Positions 1 to 9,246 of a stretch of DNA of 64,000 bases are shown in pieces. The position numbers and the translations under genes are program-made. The notes under the pieces were generated by a model. The model did no database searches and was not told where the DNA came from. It was given only the letters and a program-made list of their open reading frames with translations. Origin of the DNA: Paraburkholderia bryophila. Its GTDB lineage: Bacteria > Pseudomonadota > Gammaproteobacteria > Burkholderiales > Burkholderiaceae. Position 1 is the stretch's first letter; each line of letters starts with the position of its first letter. The stretch lies in the NCBI RefSeq assembly GCF_003269035.1, contig NZ_QLTK01000002.1:558001-622000 (forward strand), written 5' to 3'.

Positions 1-61
1 CGGGAAGATGAGCCTGCGGTGATCGGCTGTCTGCGCTGCGCAACTGTGTTTGATGTGATGT

Positions 62-108
62 GAAAAGCCCCGCACGATCGAATGCGGATCGTGCGGGGCT
101 TTTCTTTG
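62..108 (+). terminator. Strong intrinsic terminator of the off-window upstream gene
   Basis: An 18-bp perfect inverted repeat (62-79 with 87-104, loop 80-86) ends in TTTTC and is preceded by GAAAA, so it could stop transcription from both sides. It probably ends a rightward unit lying left of the window and also the leftward maf/methyltransferase unit. Bases 1-61 show no recognisable gene. Confidence 0.85.
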
Positions 109-152
109 GGTGGCGGTTTGCGGTGAGCGTTTGCCGCTTTATCGGTTGCCGA

Positions 153-872
153 TCAAACGGCCAAAATCAGAAAAATAGCCGGTCGCTTGTGCAAATCGAG
201 CGCGGGCTTCTTCTTCCAGTCAGTCACGCTACGACTGGCGATGGCTTCCGTCTCCAGCGTCAGATCGACCGCCACGCAAACCAGCGTGGACGGCGCGCAA
301 GTTGCGAGGAGCGTGTCCAGCAGGGCGCGATTCCGATACGGCGTCTCGATGAAAATCTGCGTCTGCCTGGCTTTGCGCGACTGCTGCTCCAGATCACGAA
401 GACGCTTCGCGCGCTCGGCGGCGTCGACCGGCAGATAGCCGTGAAATGCAAAACTCTGACCATTCAGCCCCGACGCCATCAGCGCCAGCAAGATCGAACT
501 TGGGCCGACAAACGGCACCACCTTGACGCCGCGCTCATGCGCGCGCCGCACCAGCAGCGCACCGGGATCCGCAACCGCCGGGCAGCCCGCCTCGGAGACG
601 AGACCTGCATCGGTGCCCGCCAGCAGCGGCGCGAGCAGCTTGTCGATCTCGCCCGCCGGCGTGTTGACGTTCAGTTCGCGAATCTCGATGTCCTGGATCG
701 GCCGTTCGGTGCCGACCTTCTTCAGGAACGCGCGGGTGGTCTTTGCGTTTTCGCCAATGTAATACTGAAGCGCCGCCGCGCGAGCCCTGACGGGCGCGGG
801 CAGGACGGCGTCGAGTGCGTCGGCGTCGCCTTCGCCCAGGGTGTTCGGAATCAGGTAGAGCGTGCCGCTCAT
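153..872 (-). CDS. SAM-dependent methyltransferase, tetrapyrrole-methylase (RsmI-like) fold
   Basis: The 239-residue protein has the features of the tetrapyrrole-methylase superfamily that includes RsmI (16S rRNA 2'-O-methyltransferase): an N-terminal LYLIPNTLG strand, the GLVSEAGCPAVADPG loop near residue 90, and the VVPFVGPSSILLALMASG segment near residue 117. It is shorter than RsmI (about 285 residues), so I take it as a paralogue and not RsmI itself; the methylated substrate is unknown. The ATG directly abuts the Maf stop codon (TAAATG on the minus strand), implying translational coupling in one leftward operon. Confidence 0.85.
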   Translation of the reverse strand: MSGTLYLIPNTLGEGDADALDAVLPAPVRARAAALQYYIGENAKTTRAFLKKVGTERPIQDIEIRELNVNTPAGEIDKLLAPLLAGTDAGLVSEAGCPAVADPGALLVRRAHERGVKVVPFVGPSSILLALMASGLNGQSFAFHGYLPVDAAERAKRLRDLEQQSRKARQTQIFIETPYRNRALLDTLLATCAPSTLVCVAVDLTLETEAIASRSVTDWKKKPALDLHKRPAIFLILAV

Positions 873-1487
873 TTATGCCCCCAGAAGTGGATAGCCCGCG
901 GCGAGCAACATGCGCGACAGTGCAATCAATGGCAAGCCGACGAGCGCGGTGGGGTCGTCGGAGTGGATGGCCTCGAGCAAGGCAATGCCGAGCCCTTCGG
1001 ATTTGGCGCTGCCGGCGACGTCGTACGGCGTTTCCGCGCGCAGATACGCTTCCAGCGAGGCGTCCGGCAAGTCGCGGAATTGCACGCGGGTGATGACGTC
1101 GAGCACTTGTGCCGCGCCGGAACGGCTGTCGAACAGGCACAACGCGCTATGAAACAGCACCTCGCGGCCGCGCATCGACTGTAATTGGGCGAGTGCTTTC
1201 TCGTGCGTGCCGGGCTTGCCGATCTGCAGGCCGTCGTAAGTGGCGACCTGATCGGAGCCGATCACGAGGGCGGCTTCATTCGCGTCGAGCTTGCCCGCGA
1301 CCGCGCGAGCCTTGGCCTCGGCGAGGCGCAGCGCGGTGACTTCGGGCGTTTCGCCGGCAAGCGGTGTTTCGTCGATGGCGGGCACGACGACGTCGAACGG
1401 CACGCGCAGGCGGTCGAGCAACTCCCGGCGGTACGGCGAGCTCGACGCCAAAATCAGGCGTGACGGGCGATTCAGGGAATTTGACAT
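873..1487 (-). CDS. maf: Maf/YceF-family nucleoside triphosphate pyrophosphatase
   Basis: This 204-residue protein opens with RLILASSSPYRRELL, the Maf signature loop that binds nucleotide phosphate, and has DETPLAGETP, IGSDQVA and the late GSAKSEGLGI motif. The family hydrolyses NTPs, and the YceF branch prefers m7GTP, acting as a house-cleaning enzyme. I chose ATG at 1487 (MSNSL), although a TTG six bases upstream is in frame. It is divergent from yceD, and the maf-yceD-rpmF-plsX neighbourhood is typical of proteobacteria, which favours the YceF subfamily. Fine substrate specificity is inferred. Confidence 0.92.
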   Translation of the reverse strand: MSNSLNRPSRLILASSSPYRRELLDRLRVPFDVVVPAIDETPLAGETPEVTALRLAEAKARAVAGKLDANEAALVIGSDQVATYDGLQIGKPGTHEKALAQLQSMRGREVLFHSALCLFDSRSGAAQVLDVITRVQFRDLPDASLEAYLRAETPYDVAGSAKSEGLGIALLEAIHSDDPTALVGLPLIALSRMLLAAGYPLLGA

Positions 1488-1558
1488 GGTCAATCAACGG
1501 CTAGGAAGGCGGGGCGTACGGAGTTGCGCGAAAGGTGCGCAGGTACGGGCTTAAGTGT

Positions 1559-1587
1559 TTGACTCGAAAAGACAAAACGGATATGAT
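1559..1587 (+). promoter_or_regulatory. Sigma-70 promoter of the yceD-rpmF-fab cluster
   Basis: TTGACT (1559-1564) and TATGAT (1582-1587) are separated by exactly 17 bp. Transcription would begin near 1594, giving an untranslated leader of about 130 nt before the yceD ATG at 1723. Confidence 0.75.
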
Positions 1588-1722
1588 TTCGGGCTTTTCA
1601 TCGGTATGCTTGCGCTAGGTGGGTCTGGGCGCGTACAACTTGTGTGTACGAATCTCCAGAATTTCCGGGCTGTTTGCGGACCGATTTACCCCGGCGAAAT
1701 CCTTGCCGACGCAGGAGCGCAC

Positions 1723-2367
1723 ATGACTCAACATCCTGGCAACCCTGCTGGTCTGTCCGACCCGCACGATCTTGATCTGTTCGAATTTGCGCGGAGTGGG
1801 CGTCAGGCCGCGGGTGTCGTGCGCGTCTCGCAACTGCCGCGCATGTTAAACGAAGTCCCGGCAGAAGCGCCAGACCGCGACACCGCGTTCACCTGGCAAG
1901 CCGAAGGCGCGACGCAGCCGGAATTGCAGGACGACGGCGCCGAGGGTCCGCAGCCTTATTTGAGGTTGGCGATTCACGGCGCCGCGTGGCTCGAATGTCA
2001 GCGGTGCATGACGCCGTATTTGCAGGCATTCAACGTCGACGCAACTTATCGGATCGTCAACACTGAGGCGGAAGCCGAAGAGTTTCCGCTCGACGAGGAT
2101 GAAGTCGAAGTGATCGTGGGCTCGCGCCAGTTCGATCTCATCGACTTGATCGAAGAAGAGTTGCTGCTTTCGTTGCCGGTCGTGCCCAAGCATGAAGTCT
2201 GTCCCGAAGTGCACGAGAGTCTCGTCTCTGGTGTGGCCGGAGCAGAAGGTGAGGGCGACGAAGCGGAGTCGGACGAAGCTGGCGAGGGCGGTGAGCCCGA
2301 GCGGCCCAATCCGTTCGCGGCGCTCGAAAGTCTCAAGCGCGGTGAGCCGGACGACAAGAAGCACTAA
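1723..2367 (+). CDS. yceD: YceD/DUF177 23S rRNA accumulation protein
   Basis: A 214-residue acidic protein with the DUF177 core: LECQRCMTPYLQ (CxxC near residue 90) followed by the acidic strand DEDEVEVIVG and the DLIDLIEEELLLSLPVVPKHE block. E. coli YceD is needed for normal 23S rRNA levels and is co-transcribed with rpmF, as here (100 bp upstream of rpmF). The C-terminal third is a Glu/Gly/Asp-rich stretch ending in NPFAALESLK, which is usual for the family. An in-frame GTG lies at 1555, but it sits within the promoter, so ATG 1723 is preferred. Confidence 0.9.
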   Translation: MTQHPGNPAGLSDPHDLDLFEFARSGRQAAGVVRVSQLPRMLNEVPAEAPDRDTAFTWQAEGATQPELQDDGAEGPQPYLRLAIHGAAWLECQRCMTPYLQAFNVDATYRIVNTEAEAEEFPLDEDEVEVIVGSRQFDLIDLIEEELLLSLPVVPKHEVCPEVHESLVSGVAGAEGEGDEAESDEAGEGGEPERPNPFAALESLKRGEPDDKKH

Positions 2368-2468
2368 ACAGTTGCGTAGTTGCGCGATGCGGGCGCATTG
2401 GCCAATCGGCCAGTGGCGGAGACCCGATCGGGCTGTGTTAGAATTCGGAAAATTTTTAGGAGTTAGTC

Positions 2469-2648
2469 ATGGCAGTTCAGCAAAACAAGAAGTCGCCGTC
2501 GAAGCGCGGCATGCACCGTTCGCACGATTTCCTGACGGCAGCGCCGCTGGCCGTGGAGCCGAGCACGGGCGAAGTGCATCTGCGTCACCATGTCAGCCCG
2601 AACGGCTACTATCGCGGCAAGAAAGTCGTCAAGACGAAGAACGACTAA
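2469..2648 (+). CDS. rpmF: 50S ribosomal protein L32
   Basis: A 59-codon gene reading [20 protein letters not shown] and ending [15 protein letters not shown], the standard bacterial L32 sequence with its conserved basic start. A TAGGAG ribosome binding site lies 7 nt before the ATG. L32 is a structural component of the large subunit. The protein lacks the zinc-binding CxxC pairs present in some L32 forms, as is usual in proteobacteria. It is followed by an intrinsic terminator, so most transcripts from yceD probably end here. Confidence 0.98.
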
Positions 2649-2718
2649 TCGTTCACTGCGTTGCGCCCTTCGGCGTTTCGCGTGGCGATCGGCTCGCTTG
2701 ACATTTTCCCGGCTCGGC

Positions 2719-2750
2719 AAAAAGGCGGCATTCAACTGCCGCTTTTTTGC
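2719..2750. terminator. Intrinsic terminator after rpmF
   Basis: GCGGCA (2725-2730) pairs with TGCCGC (2737-2742), flanked by A-rich and T6 tracts (2743-2748). It lies between rpmF and plsX, so plsX-fab expression relies on read-through or on a promoter inside the 70 bp that follow. Confidence 0.8.
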
Positions 2751-2819
2751 GTCGGTCGCACCTGGCGCTCTAGTGCTTTCTGCGATCCCATGCAGGGCGT
2801 CTGAAATTCGTCGCACTCC

Positions 2820-3926
2820 ATGACAGTAAAGCTCACGATAGATTGCATGGGAGGCGACCACGGCCCGTCCGTGACCGTTCCCGCTGCCGTCAACTTCGTT
2901 CGTTCGCATCCCGACGCGCAACTGCTGCTCGTCGGCATTGAAGGTGCGATTCGTGCGCAGCTGAAGAAGTTGAAGGCACAAGACCTGCCGGCGCTGACCG
3001 TCGTCCCTGCTTCCGAGATCGTCGCCATGGACGATTCGGTTGAGGTCGCGCTGCGCAAGAAAAAAGATTCATCCATGCGCGTTGCGCTGAATCGCGTCAA
3101 GGAAGGCGAGGCGCAAGCCTGCGTCTCCGCCGGCAATACCGGTGCCTTGATGGCGGTGTCGCGCTACGTGCTGAAAACGCTGTCGGGCATTGAGCGCCCG
3201 GCCATCGCGTTTGCTCTGCCTAATCCCGACGGCTATACGACAATGCTCGATCTGGGCGCCAACGTCGACTGCGAACCGCAGCATCTGCTGCAGTTCGCGG
3301 AGATGGGGCACGCGCTCGTGTCGGCGCTCGAAGGCAAGGAGCGGCCCACCATCGGGCTACTCAACATCGGCGAAGAAGTCATCAAGGGCAATGACACCAT
3401 CAAGCGTGCCGGCGAACTGTTGCGCGCGAGTACACTCAACTTTCACGGCAATGTGGAAGGCAACGATATCTTCAAGGGCACGGTCGACGTGATCGTCTGC
3501 GACGGTTTCGTGGGTAACGTCGCGTTGAAGACGTCGGAAGGTCTCGCGCAGATGCTCAACGACATCATCAAGGAAGAGTTCGGCCGTTCGTGGCTCACCA
3601 AGGTAATGGCGGTACTCGCGTTGCCGGTATTGATGCGTTTCAAGAAGCGCGTCGATCACCGGCAATACAATGGCGCGGCGCTGCTTGGTCTGCGGGGCCT
3701 GGTGATAAAAAGCCACGGGTCGGCGGACGCCTACGGGTTTGAGTGGGCTATCAAACGCGGGTATGATGCCGTCAAAAACGGCGTGCTGGAACGCCTTGCG
3801 CGAGCAATGGAAGAGAACGCGGGTTCTCTCGAACAGGCGGCGCGCGACGCGAGTGGTGCGGGTCACGCAAGCCCGATCGCAGGCCAGCCGGCCGAGCCCT
3901 ACGCTGCGCAATCCTCGAAGGCATAA
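2820..3926 (+). CDS. plsX: Phosphate acyltransferase PlsX
   Basis: The 368-residue protein begins [14 protein letters not shown], the PlsX signature, and carries [13 protein letters not shown] (around residue 100) and the C-terminal [19 protein letters not shown] block. PlsX converts acyl-ACP to acyl-phosphate at the membrane surface, the entry to phospholipid synthesis via PlsY. The C-terminal 40 residues are Ala-rich and nonconserved. Its TAA overlaps the fabH ATG by one base (TAATG), indicating translational coupling. Confidence 0.97.
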   Translation: MTVKLTIDCMGGDHGPSVTVPAAVNFVRSHPDAQLLLVGIEGAIRAQLKKLKAQDLPALTVVPASEIVAMDDSVEVALRKKKDSSMRVALNRVKEGEAQACVSAGNTGALMAVSRYVLKTLSGIERPAIAFALPNPDGYTTMLDLGANVDCEPQHLLQFAEMGHALVSALEGKERPTIGLLNIGEEVIKGNDTIKRAGELLRASTLNFHGNVEGNDIFKGTVDVIVCDGFVGNVALKTSEGLAQMLNDIIKEEFGRSWLTKVMAVLALPVLMRFKKRVDHRQYNGAALLGLRGLVIKSHGSADAYGFEWAIKRGYDAVKNGVLERLARAMEENAGSLEQAARDASGAGHASPIAGQPAEPYAAQSSKA

Positions 3927-4915
3927 TGGCTCAATCGACAATTTATTCCCGCGTGCTGGGCACCGGCAGCTACCTGCCGCCCGGGCGCGTCACCAATCAG
4001 GATCTGGCTGAACGTCTCGCCCGCCAAGGCGTCGAGACCAGCGACGAATGGATTGTTGCCCGTACGGGCATCCATGCGCGCCACTTCGCCGAACCCGATG
4101 TCGCGACCAGCGACCTGGCGCTCATCGCCGCACAGCGCGCGATCGAAGCAGCGGACATCGATCCGCAATCCATCGACCTGATCATCGTTGCCACCTCCAC
4201 GCCTGACTTCGTGTTTCCGAGCACGGCGTGTCTGTTGCAGAACAAGCTCGGCATCAAGAATCACGGCGCTGCATTCGACGTGCAAGCGGTCTGTTCCGGC
4301 TTCGCCTACGCGGTCGCCACGGCGGACAGTTTCATTCGCAGCGGCCAGCATCGTACGGCGCTGGTGATCGGCGCCGAAACCTTCTCGCGCATTCTCGATT
4401 TCAAGGACCGCACCACCTGTGTGCTGTTCGGCGACGGTGCCGGCGCGGTGATCCTGCAGGCCTCCGACGAACCGGGCGTGCTGGCCAGCGCCTTGCATGC
4501 GGACGGCAGCCATTCGGGCATTCTCTGCACGCCGGGCAACGTGAACGGCGGCGTGATCGAAGGCAGCGCGTTTCTGCACATGGACGGCCAGGCGGTGTTC
4601 AAGCTTGCCGTGAACGTGCTCGAAAAAGTCGCGGTCGAAGCGCTCGCCAAGGCGAATCTGTCCGCCGAGCAGATCGACTGGCTGATTCCGCATCAGGCCA
4701 ATATCCGCATCATGCAAAGCACCTGCCGCAAGCTCGGCTTGCCGCAGGAGCGCATGGTCGTCACGGTGGGCGAGCACGGCAATACGTCGGCTGCGTCCAT
4801 TCCGCTCGCATTCGACGTCGCGGTGCGCGACGGCCGCATCAAGCGCGGTCAGAACGTGCTGATCGAAGGCGTCGGCGGCGGCTTCACGTGGGGCGCGTCG
4901 GTCATCCGCTACTGA
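3926..4915 (+). CDS. fabH: Beta-ketoacyl-ACP synthase III
   Basis: FabH starts type II fatty-acid synthesis by condensing acetyl-CoA with malonyl-ACP. At 329 residues it has the family length. The nucleophile Cys lies in [13 protein letters not shown], the His in [12 protein letters not shown], and the Asn in [13 protein letters not shown], followed by the terminal [10 protein letters not shown] loop. It sits between plsX and fabD in the standard order. Confidence 0.98.
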   Translation: MAQSTIYSRVLGTGSYLPPGRVTNQDLAERLARQGVETSDEWIVARTGIHARHFAEPDVATSDLALIAAQRAIEAADIDPQSIDLIIVATSTPDFVFPSTACLLQNKLGIKNHGAAFDVQAVCSGFAYAVATADSFIRSGQHRTALVIGAETFSRILDFKDRTTCVLFGDGAGAVILQASDEPGVLASALHADGSHSGILCTPGNVNGGVIEGSAFLHMDGQAVFKLAVNVLEKVAVEALAKANLSAEQIDWLIPHQANIRIMQSTCRKLGLPQERMVVTVGEHGNTSAASIPLAFDVAVRDGRIKRGQNVLIEGVGGGFTWGASVIRY

Positions 4916-5027
4916 TAGCGGCGACACGCCGGGCGCCGCTAATGGCACCCGAGTGCGCCGGCGCGATATCGTTCGATGTCCGCGCCGCGCGCCACCCGCA
5001 TCTGACTCAATCGATTTTGGGGACGTT

Positions 5028-5963
5028 ATGAAATTTGCGTTCGTTTTTCCTGGGCAAGGTTCGCAGACGGTCGGCATGCTCAACGCATTCGCCGATCACG
5101 CGATCGTGCGCGAGACGGTTCAGGAAGCTTCCGACGCGCTCAATCAGGATCTCGGCAAGCTGATCGCCGAAGGGCCGGTCGAAGATCTGAATCTCACCAC
5201 CAATACCCAGCCGGTCATGCTGACCGCCGCTTACGCGATTTATCGCGCGTGGCAGCAGGCAGGTGGCCCGCAGCCGGCAATCGTCGCCGGTCATAGCCTC
5301 GGCGAATATACGGCGCTGGTGGCGGCCGGTGCGCTCGCGTTCCGCGACGCCGTGCCGCTCGTGCGCTTCCGCGCGCAAGCGATGCAAACGGCGGTGCCGG
5401 TCGGCGAAGGCGGCATGGCCGCGATTCTCGGCCTCGACGACGACACGGTGCGCGCGGTGTGCGTCGAAGCATCGGTTGCGGGTGTCGTCGAAGCGGTCAA
5501 TTTCAACGCGCCGGCGCAAGTCGTGATCGCGGGCCACAAGGCGGCGGTCGAGAAGGCCTGCGAAGTGGCCAAGGCGAAGGGCGCCAAGCGTGCGTTGCCG
5601 CTGCCGGTGTCGGCGCCGTTCCACTCGTCGCTGCTCAAGCCGGCGTCGGACCAGCTTCGCGAGTATCTGGCCAGCGTCAACGTACAGGTGCCGGCGATTC
5701 CGGTCATCAATAACGTCGACGTCGCCATCGTCAACGAACCGGCTCAGATCAAGGACGCGCTGGTGCGCCAGGCGGCCGGTGCGGTGCGCTGGGTCGAAAG
5801 CGTGCAGGCGATCGCGGCTCAGGGCGTCACGCATGTGATCGAATGCGGTCCTGGCAAGGTCCTTGCGGGTTTGACCAAGCGTATCGACGGCAATCTGATC
5901 GGCGCTTCGGTGTTCGATCCGGCTTCGCTCGAAGAAACGCTCAAGCTCGTGACGGCAGGCTGA
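5028..5963 (+). CDS. fabD: Malonyl-CoA:ACP transacylase
   Basis: FabD loads malonyl groups onto ACP. The 311-residue protein has the start FAFVFPGQGSQ, the nucleophile elbow AGHSLGEYTAL (Ser near residue 90) and the active-site His in LPVSAPFHSSLL. I use ATG 5028, preceded by GGGGACG, in place of an in-frame upstream ATG at 4953 whose extra residues are Arg-rich and unlike the family. It is 112 bp after fabH and 100 bp before fabG. Confidence 0.98.
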   Translation: MKFAFVFPGQGSQTVGMLNAFADHAIVRETVQEASDALNQDLGKLIAEGPVEDLNLTTNTQPVMLTAAYAIYRAWQQAGGPQPAIVAGHSLGEYTALVAAGALAFRDAVPLVRFRAQAMQTAVPVGEGGMAAILGLDDDTVRAVCVEASVAGVVEAVNFNAPAQVVIAGHKAAVEKACEVAKAKGAKRALPLPVSAPFHSSLLKPASDQLREYLASVNVQVPAIPVINNVDVAIVNEPAQIKDALVRQAAGAVRWVESVQAIAAQGVTHVIECGPGKVLAGLTKRIDGNLIGASVFDPASLEETLKLVTAG

Positions 5964-6063
5964 ACGCCGCTTCGTAACGTGCCCGGCAACGGGCGTCGAG
6001 GCGCGGCATCAGGACGCTGCATCAGCAATCAATCAGCCCTCCGAAGGGCATTCGGACTGACAG

Positions 6064-6813
6064 ATGGAAAAGATTCTCGACAAGCAGATCGCAATCGTGA
6101 CGGGCGCATCGCGCGGCATCGGCCGGGCGATCGCGATGGAACTGGCGCGCCAGGGCGCGACGGTCATCGGCACGGCGACCAGCGAGAGCGGCGCGGCCGC
6201 GATCACCGAAGCGTTTAACGCGGCCGGCGTGAACGGTCGTGGCGCGGTGCTCAACGTCAACGACGCGGCCGCGGCCGAAGCGTTGATCGACGGCACGGTG
6301 AAGGAGTTTGGCGCGCTGCACGTGCTGGTGAACAACGCCGGCATCACACAGGACCAACTGGCCATGCGGATGAAAGACGACGACTGGGATGCGGTGGTCG
6401 ACACCAACCTCAAGTCGGTCTTCCGTTTGTCGCGCGCGGTGCTGCGCCCCATGATGAAGGCCCGCGGCGGCCGCATCATCAACATCACGTCGGTGGTTGG
6501 CTCGGCCGGCAACCCGGGGCAGGTCAACTACGCGGCCGCGAAAGCGGGCGTGGCGGGCATGACGCGCGCGCTGGCACGCGAGATCGGCAGCCGCGGCATC
6601 ACCGTGAATTGCGTCGCGCCGGGCTTCATCGACACCGACATGACCAAGACCTTGCCGGAAGAGCAGCAAACGGCGCTGAAGACGCAAATTCCGCTCGGCC
6701 GTCTGGGCAGCCCGGAAGATATCGCGCACGCCGTCGTGTTCCTGGCGTCGCCGCAAGCGGGCTATATCACCGGTACGACGTTGCATGTGAACGGCGGAAT
6801 GTACATGTCGTAA
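6064..6813 (+). CDS. fabG: 3-oxoacyl-ACP reductase
   Basis: This short-chain dehydrogenase of 249 residues reduces beta-ketoacyl-ACP with NADPH. It shows the cofactor loop TGASRGIGRAIA, the NNAGITQD motif and the catalytic Ser (NITSVVGSAG) and Tyr-Lys (NYAAAKAG). The C-terminus GTTLHVNGGMYMS is typical of FabG. It is followed by a strong terminator, which separates it from acpP. Confidence 0.98.
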   Translation: MEKILDKQIAIVTGASRGIGRAIAMELARQGATVIGTATSESGAAAITEAFNAAGVNGRGAVLNVNDAAAAEALIDGTVKEFGALHVLVNNAGITQDQLAMRMKDDDWDAVVDTNLKSVFRLSRAVLRPMMKARGGRIINITSVVGSAGNPGQVNYAAAKAGVAGMTRALAREIGSRGITVNCVAPGFIDTDMTKTLPEEQQTALKTQIPLGRLGSPEDIAHAVVFLASPQAGYITGTTLHVNGGMYMS

Positions 6814-6860
6814 CCAAATTCGGTTACTATCCGCGCCTTGATGCGTTTGCAAAAGCGTAA

Positions 6861-6899
6861 GGCGCATGCCTTGACAGCAACCCGATGCGCCGCTTTTTT
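6861..6899 (+). terminator. Intrinsic terminator between fabG and acpP
   Basis: GGCGCAT (6861-6867) pairs with ATGCGCC (6885-6891) and is followed by GC and T6 (6894-6899). It lies in the 151-bp fabG-acpP gap, so acpP, usually a very abundant product, should have its own promoter just downstream (an AT-rich TGATAAAAT at 6913-6921 is a possible -10). Confidence 0.75.
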
Positions 6900-6964
6900 G
6901 CCGGGTCAAACCTGATAAAATGCGCGCACCTGTATTTTTGAACTTCTTTTCCCTTGGAGGGGTA

Positions 6965-7204
6965 ATGGACAATATCGAACAGCGCGTCAAGAAGATCGTC
7001 GCAGAACAACTGGGCGTTGCAGAAGCTGAGATCAAGAACGAAGCTTCGTTCGTGAACGACCTCGGCGCCGACTCGCTCGACACCGTTGAACTCGTGATGG
7101 CCCTCGAAGACGAATTCGGCATGGAAATTCCGGATGAAGAAGCCGAGAAGATCACTACCGTTCAGCAAGCGATCGACTACGCTCGCGCGAACGTCAAGGC
7201 CTAA
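6965..7204 (+). CDS. acpP: Acyl carrier protein
   Basis: A 79-residue acidic protein with the phosphopantetheine attachment Ser in [19 protein letters not shown] carries growing acyl chains; AcpS (20382-20930) would modify it. A strong GGAGG ribosome binding site precedes ATG 6965. ACP is flanked by terminator-like hairpins on both sides, consistent with separate high-level transcription. Confidence 0.98.
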
Positions 7205-7504
7205 GGTCATTCGCGCCTGCGTTTCTGCGTTGGTGGCGTATGACGCCCTGCCGTGTCGGTTGCCGACGCCAGCAGGGTTGGCGCTTTTTGCCGTGCAGGA
7301 GCCAGCGATGTTGACAGCGCAACTTTTCGCGCAATTGCCGACTTTCAAGAAAACACCGGGCCGCCCCAAGTTTTCTTGCGTCTCCTTCGGGGGACTGGTG
7401 CGAAGCACCAGAATCGGGGGCGGTTAACAGCCACAGGGCATACAGGGCACGTTCCTGTGGTCGCTGTGGCTTTTGCTTTTGTCATCTATGAAAAAGGGGT
7501 TACC
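7205..7504 (+). other. acpP-fabF intergenic spacer with nested hairpin
   Basis: The 300-bp gap shows no convincing gene. A nested hairpin at 7246-7277 (CCCTGC/GCAGGG enclosing GTCGG/CCGAC) is followed by TTGGCGC and a T5 run at 7285-7289; it may act as a partial terminator or attenuator. An open frame runs through the gap in phase with fabF, but it has no start signal and its composition is unlike the family N-terminus. Confidence 0.45.
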
Positions 7505-8743
7505 GTGAGCCGCCGTCGTGTTGTTGTTACAGGCCTGGGGCTGATTTCGCCTGTTGGCAATAATGTTGCCGACGGCTGGGCCAATCTGGTCGCCGGCAAG
7601 TCGGGCATTGCCAATATCACGAAGTTCGATGCGTCGAACTTCTCGACTCGTTTCGCCGGCGAGGTGAAGGGCTTCAATATCGAGGACTACATCCCCGGTA
7701 AAGAGGCGCGCCACATGGATACGTTCATCCATTACGGCGTGGCTGCAGGCATCCAGGCGATGCAGGACAGCGGCCTCGAAGTCACCGACGAGAATTCGGA
7801 ACGCATCGGTGTGGTGGTCGGTTCGGGCATCGGCGGTCTGCCGATGATCGAAGCCACGCAAACGGAATATGCGAATCGCGGCCCGCGCCGTATTTCGCCG
7901 TTTTTCGTGCCGGCGTCGATCATCAACATGATCTCCGGCCACCTGTCGATCAAGTTCGGCATCAAGGGTCCGAATCTGGCGATCGTCACCGCATGCACCA
8001 CCGGTCTGCACTGTATCGGCGAGGCTTCGCGCCTGATCGAATACGGTGACGCCGACGTGATGATCGCGGGCGGCGCGGAATCCACCGTGTCGCCGCTGGG
8101 TATCGGCGGCTTTGCGGCGGCGCGCGCGCTGTCCCAGCGCAATGACGATCCGGCAACGGCGAGCCGTCCGTGGGACAAGGATCGCGATGGTTTCGTGCTG
8201 GGTGAGGGCGCTGGCGTGATGGTGCTCGAAGAGTACGAACATGCGAAGGCGCGCGGCGCGAAGATTTACGCCGAAGTCAGCGGCTATGGGATGAGCGGCG
8301 ACGCCTATCACATGACCGCGCCACTGGAAGATGGCGACGGCGCACGCCGCTGCATGCTGGCCGCGTTGAAGAACGCGGGTATCAATGCCGATCAGGTGAA
8401 TTACCTGAACGCGCACGGCACCTCCACGCCGCTGGGCGACCTGGCGGAAACTACCGGCATCAAGCGCGCTTTCGGCGATCACGCCAAAGACATGGTCGTG
8501 AACTCGACCAAGTCGATGACGGGTCACCTGTTGGGCGGCGCCGGCGGTCTGGAGTCGGTGTTCACCGTGCTGGCCGTGCATCATCAGGTGTCGCCGCCGA
8601 CGATCAACATCTTCAATCAGGATCCGGCCTGCGATCTGGACTACTGCGCCAACACCGCGCGGGAAATGAAGATCGACGTCGCGCTGAAGAACTCGTTCGG
8701 GTTCGGCGGCACGAACGGCACGCTGGTTTTCAAGCGCGCGTGA
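7505..8743 (+). CDS. fabF: Beta-ketoacyl-ACP synthase II
   Basis: FabF elongates acyl-ACP and controls the palmitoleate-to-vaccenate step. The 412-residue product has the nucleophile Cys in [11 protein letters not shown], His in [11 protein letters not shown] and His in [15 protein letters not shown], with a terminal [14 protein letters not shown] start at GTG 7505 ([18 protein letters not shown]), preceded by AAAAGGGG, because the longer upstream frame does not resemble FabF. Confidence 0.97.
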   Translation: MSRRRVVVTGLGLISPVGNNVADGWANLVAGKSGIANITKFDASNFSTRFAGEVKGFNIEDYIPGKEARHMDTFIHYGVAAGIQAMQDSGLEVTDENSERIGVVVGSGIGGLPMIEATQTEYANRGPRRISPFFVPASIINMISGHLSIKFGIKGPNLAIVTACTTGLHCIGEASRLIEYGDADVMIAGGAESTVSPLGIGGFAAARALSQRNDDPATASRPWDKDRDGFVLGEGAGVMVLEEYEHAKARGAKIYAEVSGYGMSGDAYHMTAPLEDGDGARRCMLAALKNAGINADQVNYLNAHGTSTPLGDLAETTGIKRAFGDHAKDMVVNSTKSMTGHLLGGAGGLESVFTVLAVHHQVSPPTINIFNQDPACDLDYCANTAREMKIDVALKNSFGFGGTNGTLVFKRA

Positions 8744-8758
8744 TCGTCTGATCGTTTG

Positions 8759-9244
8759 GTGACAAGTCAGTCGACACCGCCGGTTCGCCCGGCGGTTTCC
8801 CCCGAATCGGCTACGCCTGACGGAGCGCCGCAACGGATTCCGTTGCGGCGCTCTTTTGTTATGCGCGCTGCGTTGGGGGCGTTCATCCTGACTGCGACGT
8901 GGGCTGTTTATGCGTGCGCTGCATCGCATCTCGGGGCGGCGAAAGCCGTTCCGTTGACGCTCGCCGTTTGCGTGCTGCTCATGTTTCGTGCGATCAAACA
9001 TGAGCGGGCGCAGCCCGTCGTACTGAAAATCGGGCGGGAGGGGCTGTCTGTTGGGGATCGCATAGGTCGTGTATCGGCGCAGAGGCGCATTGCCGGCTGT
9101 GCGCACTGGAGCGACTGCCTGCTGGTTCTGGCACTTGCCGGGGAGCGCGGGCGCGAATCCACCTTGCTGCTTACCGCCGACACGCTGCCACGCCCCGTGT
9201 TCCGCAAACTGGCGGTGCTGGGCCGGCGCGCTGCGGGTGCCTGA
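8759..9244 (+). CDS. YgfX-like inner-membrane protein
   Basis: This gene of about 161 codons encodes a Pro/Ser-rich start, an LRRS motif, two adjacent hydrophobic helices (about residues 38-75 of the longest form) and a short soluble C-terminal domain ending LLLTADTLPRPVFRKLAVL. That layout and ending resemble E. coli YgfX/CptA, a small two-helix membrane protein paired with SdhE, but no SdhE homologue is visible here. GTG 8759 is used because the LRRS segment seems part of the family; ATG 8861 is an alternative but has no Shine-Dalgarno. A perfect hairpin with a T-run (8823-8857) falls inside this reading frame. It precedes rpoE in the same direction. Confidence 0.5.
   Translation: MTSQSTPPVRPAVSPESATPDGAPQRIPLRRSFVMRAALGAFILTATWAVYACAASHLGAAKAVPLTLAVCVLLMFRAIKHERAQPVVLKIGREGLSVGDRIGRVSAQRRIAGCAHWSDCLLVLALAGERGRESTLLLTADTLPRPVFRKLAVLGRRAAGA
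8823..8857 (+). terminator. Terminator-like perfect hairpin after fabF, inside the next gene
   Basis: A 14-bp uninterrupted stem (8823-8836 with 8840-8853, 3-nt loop) is followed by TTTT. It is well placed to end fab-cluster transcripts, yet lies within the 5' part of the YgfX-like reading frame. Confidence 0.75.
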
Positions 9245-9246
9245 CT

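Noticed and set aside
60..1184. Long plus-strand open frame opposite the Maf and methyltransferase genes
   Set aside because: It is Arg/Gln-rich, has no ribosome binding site or known motif, and lies exactly antisense to two recognised genes; GC-rich codon bias on the other strand explains it.
6871..6921. TTGACA at 6871 with TAAAAT at 6916 as an acpP promoter
   Set aside because: The two hexamers are 39 bp apart, far from the 16-18 bp required, and TTGACA lies in the loop of the terminator.
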